From Ascidia mentula (Eukaryota; Chordata; Ascidiacea; Phlebobranchia; Ascidiidae), in assembly GCA_947561715.1 (NCBI GenBank), contig OX387199.1, positions 19,597,001-19,661,000 on the forward strand: a stretch of DNA of 64,000 bases. The letters run 5' to 3'. Both the position numbers and the translations under genes were made by a program. Each line of letters begins with the position of its first letter. Positions within the stretch are counted from its first letter, which is position 1. Below, one piece after another: positions 35,801-46,092 of this stretch. The notes below the pieces were generated by a model. That model made no database searches. It saw nothing but the letters and a program-made list of their open reading frames with translations, and was not told where the DNA came from.

Positions 35801-37067
35801 ATGTGGCCCGTGACTTTGGTTTTAAATTGTGTTGCACATGGCTTGCCAAAGATTGGATAAGGCTTTTTTAATTTAAATAAATATTCTAAAAAAATGTAGG
35901 TAGGTAAAGCAGTTATGCTGGCCCTTGGGCATCTTTGATCAATTAAAATTGGCCCTCATGAAAAAGTTTGGGCACACATGGGCTGAGACAAGCATTAGTT
36001 ACATTGTTTTGTGTTTACTTTTGTGTAGTTGCATCAACGAAACTGCGAGCAAAGAGTTTAAAAACAAAGACAGTTTCTACGACGCTGAAGTCGATGCCGC
36101 AGAGTCGCAACATGAAAATTCGTTAAAGGAGTTTTCCTCGTTCGTCAGCATGTTCGGGGATTATTACAGACGTAACAACAAACTTATGACAACTCTGATT
36201 GCTCACAAAAAGGTTAAGATTTTCCTTTTGTTTGTTCCAACATTCCTATAAAATTTTCGATGAACAATATAACCCGTATAGCTGATGTGATAATCATTTG
36301 TAACAATGATAGTCAATGCAAATTGCAGTATATTGGCTATATTTTTTGTCCTAAAGATTTACAAAGCCGTGAGTTATGTTCCTATGATCTATTCTTAACC
36401 TTGCATTTTTATTCCGGTAAAGTATAAATTATAGTAAAGCTATACGTTAAGTAATGCCTTTTTATCATATCCACTGAGTATACCTTGCTACATATCACTG
36501 CTACTCAAGGTACATTTAATTAAACTTGTTATAATCATTTACCTGGTACTAATGTCAATAGGCCTATGATGATGAACTTCAAGTGAAGTACAAACAGAAA
36601 GCTGCTTTGTTCAAATCAACGATGACCAAATATACAAGTTTAAAGAAGGAGGGTGACACCGCTATAGCCAGGTAAGTCATACATGGCAAAAAAAGGAAAG
36701 ATATCTCAACAATGGCATGTGACTTTTGCGCTGTGGGTTTTTAAGAAAATTAATCCCACAAGGCAATTTGTGATCTTGCATAATTGAACTGACTCAGTTT
36801 GAAAGTGTTATATTTTTATCCGGCATTATTTTAACTTGCAACGTTGAGTCAGGTGTTTTGAATTAAAATTTCATCTCTTTTTGCAGGTTGAACTCAGAAA
36901 TGAGAGATGTGAATGGTGATGCTCAGAGGCGTGTGAGTGCAATGGAAGCCCGCATCAAGAAAGAACAAATGACTGTTGTCTCGCTCGAGAAACAATTAGA
37001 AAATACTCTAAAGGAGAATGCTGAGCTTGTGAAAATATGCGACGAGGCAACGGCAAACATGAAGTGA
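23833..37067 (+). CDS. TACC: TACC, transforming acidic coiled-coil protein
   Basis: Centrosome and spindle protein that, with ch-TOG/XMAP215, stabilises microtubules. Exons: 23833-23876, 24854-24981, 25203-25394, 25567-25628, 25914-31944, 32200-32255, 32368-32438, 32942-32976, 34164-34204, 34407-34444, 34808-34958, 35440-35615, 36029-36212, 36562-36671 and 36887-37067. Phases agree at every junction, giving about 2499 aa. The C-terminal ~217 residues form the TACC coiled coil; its end (RIKKEQMTVVSLEKQLE, then ENAELVKICDEA) matches the vertebrate domain closely. Upstream, KKQSLYVQFDPLV is a conserved pre-domain motif. The giant fifth exon (residues ~143-2152) encodes 14 SDP repeats separated by acidic and lysine-rich linkers. 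The protein is far longer than TACC1 or TACC3 (roughly 800 aa) and comparable to long TACC2 (roughly 2900 aa). Exon 1 (MFKKLKKVVSGKGQ) is the least certain part because it rests on phase and context only. Confidence 0.9.
24187..24717. mobile_element. 531-bp CCCGGG-rich TIR element
   Basis: The left end TAGGGTTCC and right end GGAACCCTA are exact inverted repeats, with a TA dinucleotide at each outer edge. The ends are rich in TTCCCGGGATTCGGGAA-type palindromes and the middle is AT-rich. It encodes nothing, so it is a non-autonomous DNA transposon. The terminal TA suggests a Tc1/mariner-like target, though a hAT origin cannot be excluded. It lies in TACC intron 1. Confidence 0.65.
25755..25855. 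mobile_element. Short hAT-like MITE in TACC intron 4
   Basis: The left end CAGCACTCCTTAAACTGTGG and right end (reverse complement CAGGGCTTTTTTGTTTGTGT) fit the hAT pattern, with GGGTCACA-type sequence inside the right end. The flanking octamers TACTAGTG and GACTATTA agree at 5 of 8 positions. Only 101 bp remain and the copy is old. Confidence 0.45.
27318..31770 (+). repeat. 14-copy SDP repeat array in TACC exon 5
   Basis: Each copy has about 20-30 conserved residues of the form KGAYSIDFSQFDDPNFDPF, usually followed by KT.K.LSN(E/D). Copies begin near 27318, 27897, 28267, 28553, 29062, 29320, 29575, 29972, 30353, 30614, 30887, 31145, 31424 and 31697. Copy 2 lacks the x-x-F step before DDPNFDPF. 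Copies 7-8 and 9-12 are near-identical longer units and look recently duplicated. Linkers from copy 6 onward carry runs of lysine that resemble nuclear localisation signals. Vertebrate TACC proteins have only a few SDP repeats. Confidence 0.95.
32977..34163 (+). other. TACC intron 8
   Basis: This is the longest TACC intron, about 1.2 kb. I see no exon with compatible phase in it and no clear mobile element. It is AT-rich with several oligo-T runs. Confidence 0.4.
35440..37067 (+). other. TACC-domain coiled-coil exons
   Basis: Four exons encode about 217 residues. They start with a charged helix (RYTQEEYEELVSE and KRMKKLEADLLKRIEESK), pass through LKEFSSFVSMFGDYYRRNNK, and end in the signature RIKKEQMTVVSLEKQLENT. 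In the family this domain dimerises and binds ch-TOG/XMAP215. Heptad spacing of L, I, V and M is visible throughout. Confidence 0.85.
35747..35980. mobile_element. hAT-like MITE in a TACC intron
   Basis: The left end CAGGGGTGCCCAAA and right end TTTGGGCACACATG are terminal inverted repeats of 14 bp with three mismatches. The GGCCCACGGGCAAAATG interior is typical of hAT elements. The flanking octamers GGCTAAGG (35739-35746) and GGCTGAGA (35981-35988) agree at 6 of 8 positions. There is no coding capacity. Confidence 0.7.
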
Positions 37068-38286
37068 ATTATGGAAGGGTTGGTGGTCATACAGAGGCAG
37101 ATTGAAAAAATATTTACGTGACATCAAGCGAACAACATCAATTTTTTTGCATAAGAGATTTTTTTCCATAACTTTCCATGTTTTTTTTGCCCATATATAT
37201 GTTTAGTTGCATTGGTTTGGGTGTTGTATTTGGTGCTAGAAAAGTTAGATTGAAACTAGGGTTTCAACGTTATATTAATATTATCTTGTATTTTGGAAAT
37301 GTAGGATCGAAACTAAGGTTTCTACTAAAGTAAGTTTAACCAGCAGCAAAGCGCCGATGATCAAATCTCAGTGTGATTTGTTGTTATCATGTTTGGCGCT
37401 GTTTAAAAGTGCCCCTTGCGTTTGTTCCACTGTGAGACATGTTTTTGTTATATGTAAGCTGGGAAAATGCATTTTTTCCCAGGTATAACCGCTGTGGCTT
37501 GTACCACCACATTACACGAACTTGTGAGTTCAGTGCCTTATGTCAGTCAAGTTGAATGTGGGGATAATTTGAACAATAAAATTTTTCTCATAGTTGCTGG
37601 CATTTCAAAATCCCCTTTTCTTGTATTATCCAATGAAATAGTTGTCACAGTAACCTTTTTTGCTGTGAAGTTTCTATCTGCATGGTACATTCTCATGTTT
37701 TTCTTATTTCACTTTTTTGCGGACTGTTATACAACGCATTTTGTTTCATTTGGCGAAATATACTCTTTTGCCAGTGTTTCAGTGAATGATTTAACTGTTT
37801 GCAAAGAAGGACTGAAGTTCATTAAACTCAAGAAACACACGTACACACTGTTTTAGTGAACTTTCCATATATTTCACAGGTCGACTATTCGGAATTAATC
37901 TCAGTCGATAATACCTTGTGTAATGTATACAAACATAAGGCAAAAATACAGTTGGATACAGAAACGCATTAGTTAATGTTTAACACCAATACAGGAGGTT
38001 ATCATGTATGCACCATCAGTCATGTATATTGCTTTGTTTTGACAACATTTTATGGTTAAATGACTGCAACAGTGTACTGTATGACCAAAGTGCATAATAA
38101 ATATAGTAGTACATATGTACAAAATAATAGCACAGATGTAACTTATGTGCATGTTAAAGACATACCTACTTTGACTATTAACATTACTATAAGAAAAAGG
38201 GCCAAATAGTTCATGTACCATTCTAATATGTGTACTGTTCATATAAATACTATACATAGCATGTACATGCACATAATAAAATGTCT
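37068..38286. other. TACC-PGM1 convergent intergenic region
   Basis: It holds the 3' UTRs of two convergent genes. An AATAAA at 37575-37580 is the best TACC polyadenylation signal; further AATAAA copies occur at 38096 and 38275. On the minus strand no AATAAA is visible for PGM1, only a variant CATAAA (reading TTTATG on the + strand near 38049). An open frame at about 37467-37856 is leucine- and phenylalanine-rich but has no family resemblance. Confidence 0.5.
37575..37580 (+). terminator. Likely TACC polyadenylation signal (AATAAA)
   Basis: First canonical AATAAA after the TACC stop, about 510 nt downstream. Confidence 0.4.
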
Positions 38287-39960
38287 CTATGTAATAACGG
38301 TCGGACCATTTCTTCCTGTCAGCTGTGGGATTTGAGATACTTGCAATGCAATTTCCACAAGAGGCTTCAATACATCAGCAGCTGCTGCATCCAAAGTTGG
38401 ATCCTCCTTGTTAAGATAGCTGTCTACGTACATTCGAATTGTTGCACCACTTCTGCCAGTTCCACTGAGCCTGAAGATAATTCTAGAACCATCAGTGAAA
38501 ATAACACGAATACCTTGCTTTTCCGTAACAGTTTTATCGATGGGATCCTCATAACGGTAATTGTCCATTAACTGAACAGTGTAGGATTTTCCAGCGCCAG
38601 CAAGGGTTTGACCGACAAGCGATTTGTCATCTATGGCTTTGGTGAGGATTTCCATCATTTGATTGGCTGCAGCAGTGTCCACTTGTTCATAATCATATCT
38701 GGTAAAGCAATTTCTCCCGTAGGTCTTCCAGTGGTTCGTGATGACTTCTTCCACCGACTTCTTTGTGTTGGCAAGAATTGAGAGCCATGCCAGTGCGGCC
38801 CACATACCATCTTTCTCCCTGATGTGGTCCGAACCGGTCCCAAAGCTTTCTTCTCCACACAAGGCTATTTTGCTGGAATCCATCAGGTTACCAAAAAATT
38901 TCCAACCTGTAGGCACCTCATAAAATGGTAAACCAAGTCCTTTAGCAACAAGGTCTAAAGCACCACTAGTGGGCATGCTTCGAGCAAAACCAGTCATCTG
39001 GTTTTGTACAAAGTATGGTATTGATCTATGGTTAGCAGCAATCACAGCCAAAGAATCACACGGTGAGACAAAAAATCCATTTTTTCCAATAATCATGTTA
39101 CGATCCCCATCACCATCAAATGCAACACCAAAATCATGCAGACCCTTTTTCATCTCATTCATAAGATCAGCTGCATAAGTGAGATTTGGATCTGGGTGGC
39201 CACCACCAAAGTCTTCCAGAGGAGTAGAGTGGATTACTGAATCTGGGTTGGCTCCAAGTTCCTCACAAACTATCTTCTTGGCATAAGGTCCCACAACGCC
39301 ATGAAGGGAATCAAACCTCAATTTAACATTGCTTTCTTGCAAAAATGCTTTGATAGTAGGAAAGTTAAAGATGTTTTTCATCATTTCGACATAATCCTGT
39401 ACACTACTGACTACTTCCACTTGAAAATTAGCTCCATTGATTGTGCAGTTATGCCTTGCAACTTGGTCAAAGTCAATGCACAGATTAGGGCATGTTTTGT
39501 ATGATTTCAATGACTTGGAAATTGCATAAATCTTGTCTGTAACACTAGATGGTGCTGGGCCACCGTTGGACGTATTAAACTTAATTCCAAAGTCAGCATC
39601 AGGTCCACCAGGGTTGTGACTGGCTGTCAGTATTATTCCACCTACAGCTTCGTGCTTACGGATGAGACAAGAGACAGCAGGAGTCGACAAAACCCCAGAT
39701 TGGCCAATCACAAGTTTTCCAACACCATTGGCTGCCGCCATCTTGATGATTAAATCAACAGCTGTTTTCATATAAAATCTTCCATCACCTCCGACCACTA
39801 GAGTGCACCCCTTTATATCGCCAGCACTTTCGAGAATCGACTGAACAAAGTTTTGTGTGTAGTTGGGTTTATTCATGAAAACTTGGGTTCCTTTCCTCAA
39901 TCCACTTGTACCTGGTTTTTGATCATCATAAGCAGTGGTTGCAACCTCCTCAATATCCAT
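38287..39960 (-). CDS. PGM1: Phosphoglucomutase 1, single exon
   Basis: Cytosolic enzyme interconverting glucose 1-phosphate and glucose 6-phosphate, through a phosphoserine intermediate with glucose 1,6-bisphosphate. The protein has 557 aa (human PGM1 has 562) and aligns end to end, from [11 protein letters not shown] near the N-terminus to the terminal TVIT. Active-site TASHNPG is at 112-118 with the catalytic Ser114. The Mg2+ loop DGDGDR is at 282-287, the sugar-specificity loop CGEESFG at 368-374 and the phosphate-binding loop [13 protein letters not shown] at 497-509. All are intact, so it should be active and is unlike the inactive PGM5 paralogue. I chose the ATG at 39960; an in-frame upstream TTG is not a start. 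The coding sequence has no intron, unlike its neighbours. A 3' splice acceptor lies 37 nt upstream. Confidence 0.96.
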   Translation of the reverse strand: MDIEEVATTAYDDQKPGTSGLRKGTQVFMNKPNYTQNFVQSILESAGDIKGCTLVVGGDGRFYMKTAVDLIIKMAAANGVGKLVIGQSGVLSTPAVSCLIRKHEAVGGIILTASHNPGGPDADFGIKFNTSNGGPAPSSVTDKIYAISKSLKSYKTCPNLCIDFDQVARHNCTINGANFQVEVVSSVQDYVEMMKNIFNFPTIKAFLQESNVKLRFDSLHGVVGPYAKKIVCEELGANPDSVIHSTPLEDFGGGHPDPNLTYAADLMNEMKKGLHDFGVAFDGDGDRNMIIGKNGFFVSPCDSLAVIAANHRSIPYFVQNQMTGFARSMPTSGALDLVAKGLGLPFYEVPTGWKFFGNLMDSSKIALCGEESFGTGSDHIREKDGMWAALAWLSILANTKKSVEEVITNHWKTYGRNCFTRYDYEQVDTAAANQMMEILTKAIDDKSLVGQTLAGAGKSYTVQLMDNYRYEDPIDKTVTEKQGIRVIFTDGSRIIFRLSGTGRSGATIRMYVDSYLNKEDPTLDAAAADVLKPLVEIALQVSQIPQLTGRNGPTVIT

Positions 39961-39997
39961 TGTACACAATAAGAATTTGTACTTTTAAATTTCAATT

Positions 39998-40005
39998 CTG
40001 TGCAA
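39998..40005 (-). promoter_or_regulatory. PGM1 upstream 3' splice acceptor
   Basis: On the minus strand a T-rich tract ending in TTGCACAG stops 37 nt before the start codon. It could be a trans-splice acceptor or the end of a 5'-UTR intron. Confidence 0.4.
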
Positions 40006-40503
40006 TAAAAAAATCACAGTTGTATATTTATTTTCCCATTGTCTTTACCAGAAAATACATATTTTCACATTTTCTCTATCAATCAAATGCAATTTTTATG
40101 ATTAAAATAACAACTAAGAAAAATAATTAAAAATAAAATAGCGCAAAAATGAAAACGTGCTTTTTTGATGCGCAAACATAAACAACTCTGTTGCCAACTT
40201 AACAACACAACACAAGCAGTACAATTACCCAACAAACACAATACTTTCGCGTAGCATATATATTTTTATACGAGGCGCTTATAATAAACGAGATAAGAGG
40301 ATAAACTATTTTTTAATCAGATCTCTACATCCTTTCCACTCCAGCAACAGAACTTGTCGGACCGGTTACACGCAGTAACTACGTTAAACGTGCGAATTTC
40401 CACGCGCCAGTCAGTTCTTCACTACAAGCACTGACGTGACCGCAAACACCGGCACTCGTCACACTTCAGTCACTTTTTGAATGAAAAGTGTTTTAAAATA
40501 TCA

Positions 40504-40699
40504 CAGCGTTTCTCAACCTGTGGGCCATGGCCCGGTGCATGGCCACAGTGCTGTTTACGAGTGAGCCACGGAGCTTGGTCAAATGTACGTTTGAACACCA
40601 AAACGAAGAAAGCGCAGCCAAGTTAATAAGACAGCGTGGGTCACGTAAGTTTTACCAAAATAAATCTGAGCTACGTAAGAAAAAAGTTGAAAAACTTAA
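40504..40699. mobile_element. Decayed hAT-like element
   Basis: The left end CAGCGTTTCTCAACCTGTGG is the classic hAT MITE start. The right part has GTGGGTCACGTAAG and ends with AAAAAAGTTGAAAAACTTAA, the expected inverted partner, although degenerate. No convincing target duplication is visible. Confidence 0.45.
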
Positions 40700-43600
40700 C
40701 TAGTCTATTATCAAAAGTATTCCATCGACACCGAATGTATTCCGATTTCATTTATCAGTACCCAGAACATGCGAAAGCCGTTCTGATTTCCTCCTTTTAC
40801 CCGCATAGTGACGTAGTCGTTTTTTTGCACAAAATAGAATTTTCTTTTTTTGATTTTACGTCTCTTTATTAAAACACTCCAAAACTGCAATCAAAACCAA
40901 ATCTTAAATCTACAAAACAACGCAATTCAATTTGTGAAAATACTTGTGTTTATTGTAGGCTAAGTGAATTTTCTTTACCTTTTGGCACTGGTTAGAGTTA
41001 CATTAGCATAACTTTAGGCTAGTTAAAATTGCATAAGCAGCGTAGCCAGCCCCAAAGTTTGGTAGGGATCGGTAAGCAGGACCAACGCAATCTATTCAAC
41101 GCTAGGTTAGTTTCAATTCATTCGTTACATTGCACTACGTTTCACAAAAGTCGTCATTGAAAGTTACGATTTTTTCTTCTAGTGTTCTTCATGTCAATGT
41201 GGTCAATAACAGTTGCGAAACTTGTAATCAAAAAATCAAGTTCTGCGCCCCAAATGCTGACCGCCCCAGCCGACCCCGACTGTTTGTGATTTGATTAAAA
41301 TTTGTTAAAATGTGCCTAAATATATGAAGCCTAACTTAGCCACCAGGGAAAACGAAGACATGACTGACGAAAGTTTTCTTTTAAATTAAAGCAAACTGAA
41401 CTTATATACAGTTCTATCAAAAAAGATGTGGAAAAAATAAAATAAATCTGTCTTATTCAATTACAGCAGGACAATCCTCGGTTAACAGAAAATTCTGATA
41501 TGTAATATATGGGAAAATCTTTAATCAGATAAACATTAACAGGCTCAGGCCTAAAATCCATTTTAGTTTTTTATACCGTTGCCTTGCAAAATCTAATTTT
41601 ACATTCTGTAGACCAGACATCTGTCAGTTCAGGTATTTAATTTATTTTCAATTTTTCAAACGAATATTATCCTACTAAAGCGCAATATTATTTTTGAGAA
41701 GAGTTTATATGAAGTTCGTCGTAAAGCTTATACCTCACGTCGAATTAGACTGTTCATGAACAAGTGAACGGTGATCAAACTCATACATATTTAAAGTTAC
41801 ACCGGTAGTCCCAACCCCAGGCATTTGTACATGGTTTTGTCCCCGAAACTGTTTTGCAGTGACAGGGTCGGGTCTTTTCCACTTGACCGATTTGGTTGGC
41901 CCTTGTATAGTTTGCCAGAAAATATAAAGTTCATTGCCGAAAAATCATCAAATAGAGGTGTATTTTCTGATCTAGCCTCTATTTTTTGTGCGACTTGTAC
42001 CAACATATGGATGTAACTAAGCTAATTCCGGACGATGGCGTCACTGAGTTAAATACTTTTTGCATTTTACAATACAAACTCGAAAACAGGAGATGTCAGT
42101 TGTAATGATGCGACCAGTTTTTCTTGGGAAAAAGTAATTTTTGAAGTGTTTGTCAAAAGGCTCATATGCTTCAAAAGCACACAAAAACAAAAAAATACTG
42201 TATAAAGTTTAGAAGTGGTGTACGTTGTGCAGCATGCATAGATGCAGTGTGTTGTGTAGCAGTTCACGAGAATTGCAATCGCTGAAAAGATGCAATTGCT
42301 AAATTCTTTGCGCAGAACACGGTTTATGCTTACGTATAAACTTCGCGGTAGTTTTAAATAGCAAAACATCCAGTTTATCCCTTCCGCATTTCCATCCCTT
42401 CCGCATGACCCGCATGGCCATCGTTTAATGGACACCGGAATAAATAATTCAACATCTGCGGGGAATTGATGCCTGTCCGATTTGGCCCGGTGCCCCCACT
42501 TGGTGGTCGATGCTCTTCGGTATTCCAGCATTACTCATGTACGCAAGGACAAGCAATGATTTATCTTGGTGTTATTCGGGGTCAGTGGGACACCTTCCGT
42601 TTTTGTCAATATTGTCTATTTGTCGATATTCTATGTGCTGTGATGTTATATTGCTAAACAAAATCCGTTCCAGGTTTCCGAAGCAAAGAATCGAATCAAG
42701 CGACCTGTAATCTTAGTATGATGCAATTCAGAAACCACAAAACTTGTTTTCGTTGTTGAGGTGCAAAACGAAAACTGTCAAAAGATTTTAAGGTGCATTT
42801 TTTGCATTTTCGTTTTGTGTAAAACCGTCATTGCAAACACGCGTTGCCTACCAACGGAAATCGTCATACGCATGCGAATTGCTGTACTTAACATTAATCA
42901 GTCATGCGTGACAGTTGTGACAAATGTCTGAAACTTTGACATCTGTCATTGTCGATCGGTTCGAACAATTAAAAACCCTCGCTGTTGCCGTAAATATTTA
43001 GCATTGGTCAATTGAATAACAACCCTATCTGACATTTTTTTTACTAACAATGCAATATAATTAACTTGGTCTTACTCTGTACACTAAAAGTGAACTTTCT
43101 GCTACATTTCTATTAAAATTTATTTGCGACTTTTTACTTGGCTTACACAAGACATTTAACTTGGGCAGAATAGAAGCCAGAAATTCTTGACGTGCCATGA
43201 CAAACAGATCGTGTCCTCTCAAAAATGTGCGGTTTTAGCAATACACAAACACGTACTTTTGGACGCTTTGTCAGGTTCACCGTTGTTCCCATCACAAAAT
43301 AAGTGTAAGAGATGTGTTGCTTAGGAACCGACGAAATGGTTGTTTGTCAAATTGTCGTGAGCTAAAGTCGACATCGAAGCGCTTTAGTCCCTTTGAATTT
43401 AACGCCCGAGAAAATAAAATACCAACTTCAAAACCAAAATTAGTTCATAAACTCCTAATAGATTACCAACAAACAAAGTATGCGTAGGAGGCACACATAG
43501 GGAGAAAGTATCTGGGTTTACGAATCAGCCAAGACATGATTAGCGGTTTCGCGCTCCAAGGCTGGTCGTTTTAACCACAGAGAAAGTGCCAAATTTTATT

Positions 43601-44530
43601 GTCGCGTCATCGTTCACCACTCCAGCGTCGGGGCTATATTTTTAGCTTACCACTCCAAAAATAACCACCTCCAAGCAAGTATTGGCAAGTATCGGCGTTA
43701 TAGTAACGGGTGTAATAAGCTTCACGCGGCATCAATCCTGTTTGCGATGGCCGCAGCTTTGCTATCTTTTGTTTGTGTTCAAAGCAAATAAGTGACGGAG
43801 TGTTTCAGCGGTTCGATCGGAAGATGCAAATGATTAGACCGGTCGGTGCATTATTACCTCCTTATCAGGTGGCTGTGGCAGCCGGTGAAATTTGCATATG
43901 CGGCTGACAATTGGCCTAGGCCATCACCGCCATATATGTTTTGCCATCTGCGGAGTTTTATCGAACCAGAAAGGTATTAGTGAAACTGGAATGCATGCTT
44001 CTAGAATGTGGTGACTTTTTGTGTTTACGCGGATTCAATTACATTTGTTCGAGCAATTGTAAATTATTTCATTCAAAATTTTACAACTAAACATTCTTTC
44101 GCGAAACATCAGTTATTTGATACAAATGATCTTTCAACATTTAACACAACTTTCTTGTTCCGTCGAGGCAACTTATTTCCGTTCGCCTGACGTCAACAAA
44201 ATGTTTTGCCAATACGACTTGCGCGGGAAAAATATTGGCCTGCACTTTTACAAAAGGGGACTCTTTTCAGCGTGGCGCTTTTAAAGTGCAGCGCCATAAT
44301 CCACTTTGAATGGGCCGTTGCCCGACGCATGCTAAAGCGCCTTTCCGAAGAGGCCGTATATCGTGGTTCAGTACACTCAGTAACTGGGAGAGCGCGGCGT
44401 GTTTTTTGTTATGGGCGAACTGTCAGACACAGGGAACTCAAATCGTTGCTTGGTCCTCGGCACAAAAGCTTCGACAAGCAACCAAGCGGGCCAGTCTGGC
44501 TGTTGGCGCGCATGGGCTTTTCACTCCCTG

Positions 44531-44587
44531 CACCGAAAACCGGTTGAAAACAGGTTCTACACTCCCTGTTTTAGCTGTGTTTCGGTG
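44531..44587. repeat. Two-tier hairpin upstream of ARID1
   Basis: The outer arms CACCGAAA and TTTCGGTG pair over 8 bp and the inner arms AAAACAGG and CCTGTTTT pair over 8 bp around a 10-nt loop. The sequence between the two stems pairs poorly. It could be an RNA hairpin, a decayed palindrome or chance. There is no coding evidence around it. Confidence 0.35.
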
Positions 44588-45999
44588 GCCACTGGGCCCC
44601 CCTGGACCCCCCGAAGTGCGTTTTTGAGGCTCCAGCATGTGTGCGATAAATTTTGCCACCCAATGTGTGATTTTCGACCGCTCAGGTCGCGCCACTGCCG
44701 CCCGAAATTGCGCTTTGTTGATGAAGGCAGGCTGTGAGTTTGGCTATACGCGGAACAGCCGTTAGAACAGCCGCCCTGACGCGGCAGGATACGCTGTAAT
44801 AAAGCCAGCGTTTCCCTATTGCTCTGCGCTGAAAGGTCGTGAAGCCCGGGAGGCGAATGGTCTGTTTATTTTTCTCTGTTTTCGCTGGGCCGCGCTTATC
44901 GAAAGAGTGCCTTGGTGCGCTCGCGGGCCTTAAGCAATAAATCAGGACCGCCGGCCTTTACAGGCTGTAGGACTTCACGCGCGAACACTCGAACCGATTA
45001 TTTTTCGAATTTAACAGCGAGTTTACTGAGCGAATACGCACTTTAATTGCGAACCTCGGGCAATTCTCATCACTCTGTTTTTCAACACATCCAGGCACGC
45101 ATGAACATTCATCATAACATACCAGGGCAAAGTCGTTACTGCTAAAGCGCTGCAAAAGCAAGTATGACTTTGTGTGTAGTTACGCCACGCTGTTGGGCCC
45201 TTTTTCGTGACTAGCGTTAATATCAGAGCTTCAACGCCGCTCGCACTTTGGCAGAGAGGCCTGTCACGAAAATTCGTGCTGCTCGAGTCTTGTACGCACT
45301 CGGTTCCAACACAAGCTTTCAGCTATCGGGTCCTGACGACAGGCGAAGCCCATGTTAGGATTATCTTGCGAGAGCAACGAAGTAATTACGAAAACACATG
45401 ACCCGCAGCGAGGGAGTGAAACGGAACAGCCGACACTTATTACGTCGGGGCGCGCCTGAGACGCTTTGCAGCGAGAATCACGCGATTTTGCCAGTGTTCC
45501 TCCGCACACTCGCCCCGCCAAGACCTCTCAGATGGCGGAAATCACGTTTGAAATTAAGCAAAAAATCTCAACATGATATTTTTAATTTTCTTACAAGTAA
45601 TAGTAATTATTTTATGAAATAAAAGGGTTAGATTAACACAAACAGGCATTTAAACGTGAAATATTTAAAGGCGCATGAATATTCGAAAGAAATCGCTGGT
45701 GGAGATGGTCAGAGTGTTTAGTGCAGTTGTGCATTGTGCAGTTCTCTGGTCCCAGCTCTTCCTACACGGTGTACTTACAACGTGCGAATGTCTCAGTTTC
45801 AGAAACAATTAGTGAAGACGCTGGTTATCAAAATAAGGGGAGAAAGCCAATGTCGCTCCATTCATTCTTACCGCGAAAACGTTTGCAATGGCGGCGGAGC
45901 GGACGCGATGTAGAAAGGCCAGCTTGTAGGCATACAAAGCTCCAGCCATTAGCGTTTGGCACTGTCAGGGAACAGAACGCTATGTCATAAGTGTGTATT

Positions 46000-46012
46000 T
46001 TCTTTCTGACAG
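46000..46012 (+). promoter_or_regulatory. ARID1 upstream 3' splice acceptor
   Basis: TTCTTTCTGACAG ends 80 nt before the ARID1 start. It has the strongest pyrimidine tract of the four upstream acceptors in this window. The transcribed leader after it has no other ATG before 46093. Confidence 0.45.
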
Positions 46013-46092
46013 GAAGCTCGTGCAGAAATTTTGACGCAGTTGGCGCAGTGGATTAGTCTGTCAGCTTTTACCTGTTTAGCGCGTTATCAGGT

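Larger units (their letters stand above)
39961..46011. other. PGM1-ARID1 divergent intergenic region
   Basis: About 6 kb between two divergently transcribed genes, so it should hold both promoters. No gene is recognised. It is AT-rich to about 43.8 kb, then GC-richer from about 44.2 to 45.55 kb, ahead of ARID1. A CRE-like TGACGTCA occurs near 44189. A hAT-like relic (40504-40699) and a hairpin (44531-44587) are listed separately. Open frames in the GC-rich part overlap in several frames and look non-coding. Confidence 0.5.

Noticed and set aside
37467-37856. Open frame of 129 codons after TACC.
   Set aside because: Lies in the likely TACC 3' UTR, is hydrophobic low-complexity, and contains the probable polyadenylation signal.
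39961-39969. Longer N-terminus for PGM1.
   Set aside because: The upstream codon is TTG. The ATG at 39960 has a good context and fits the family length.
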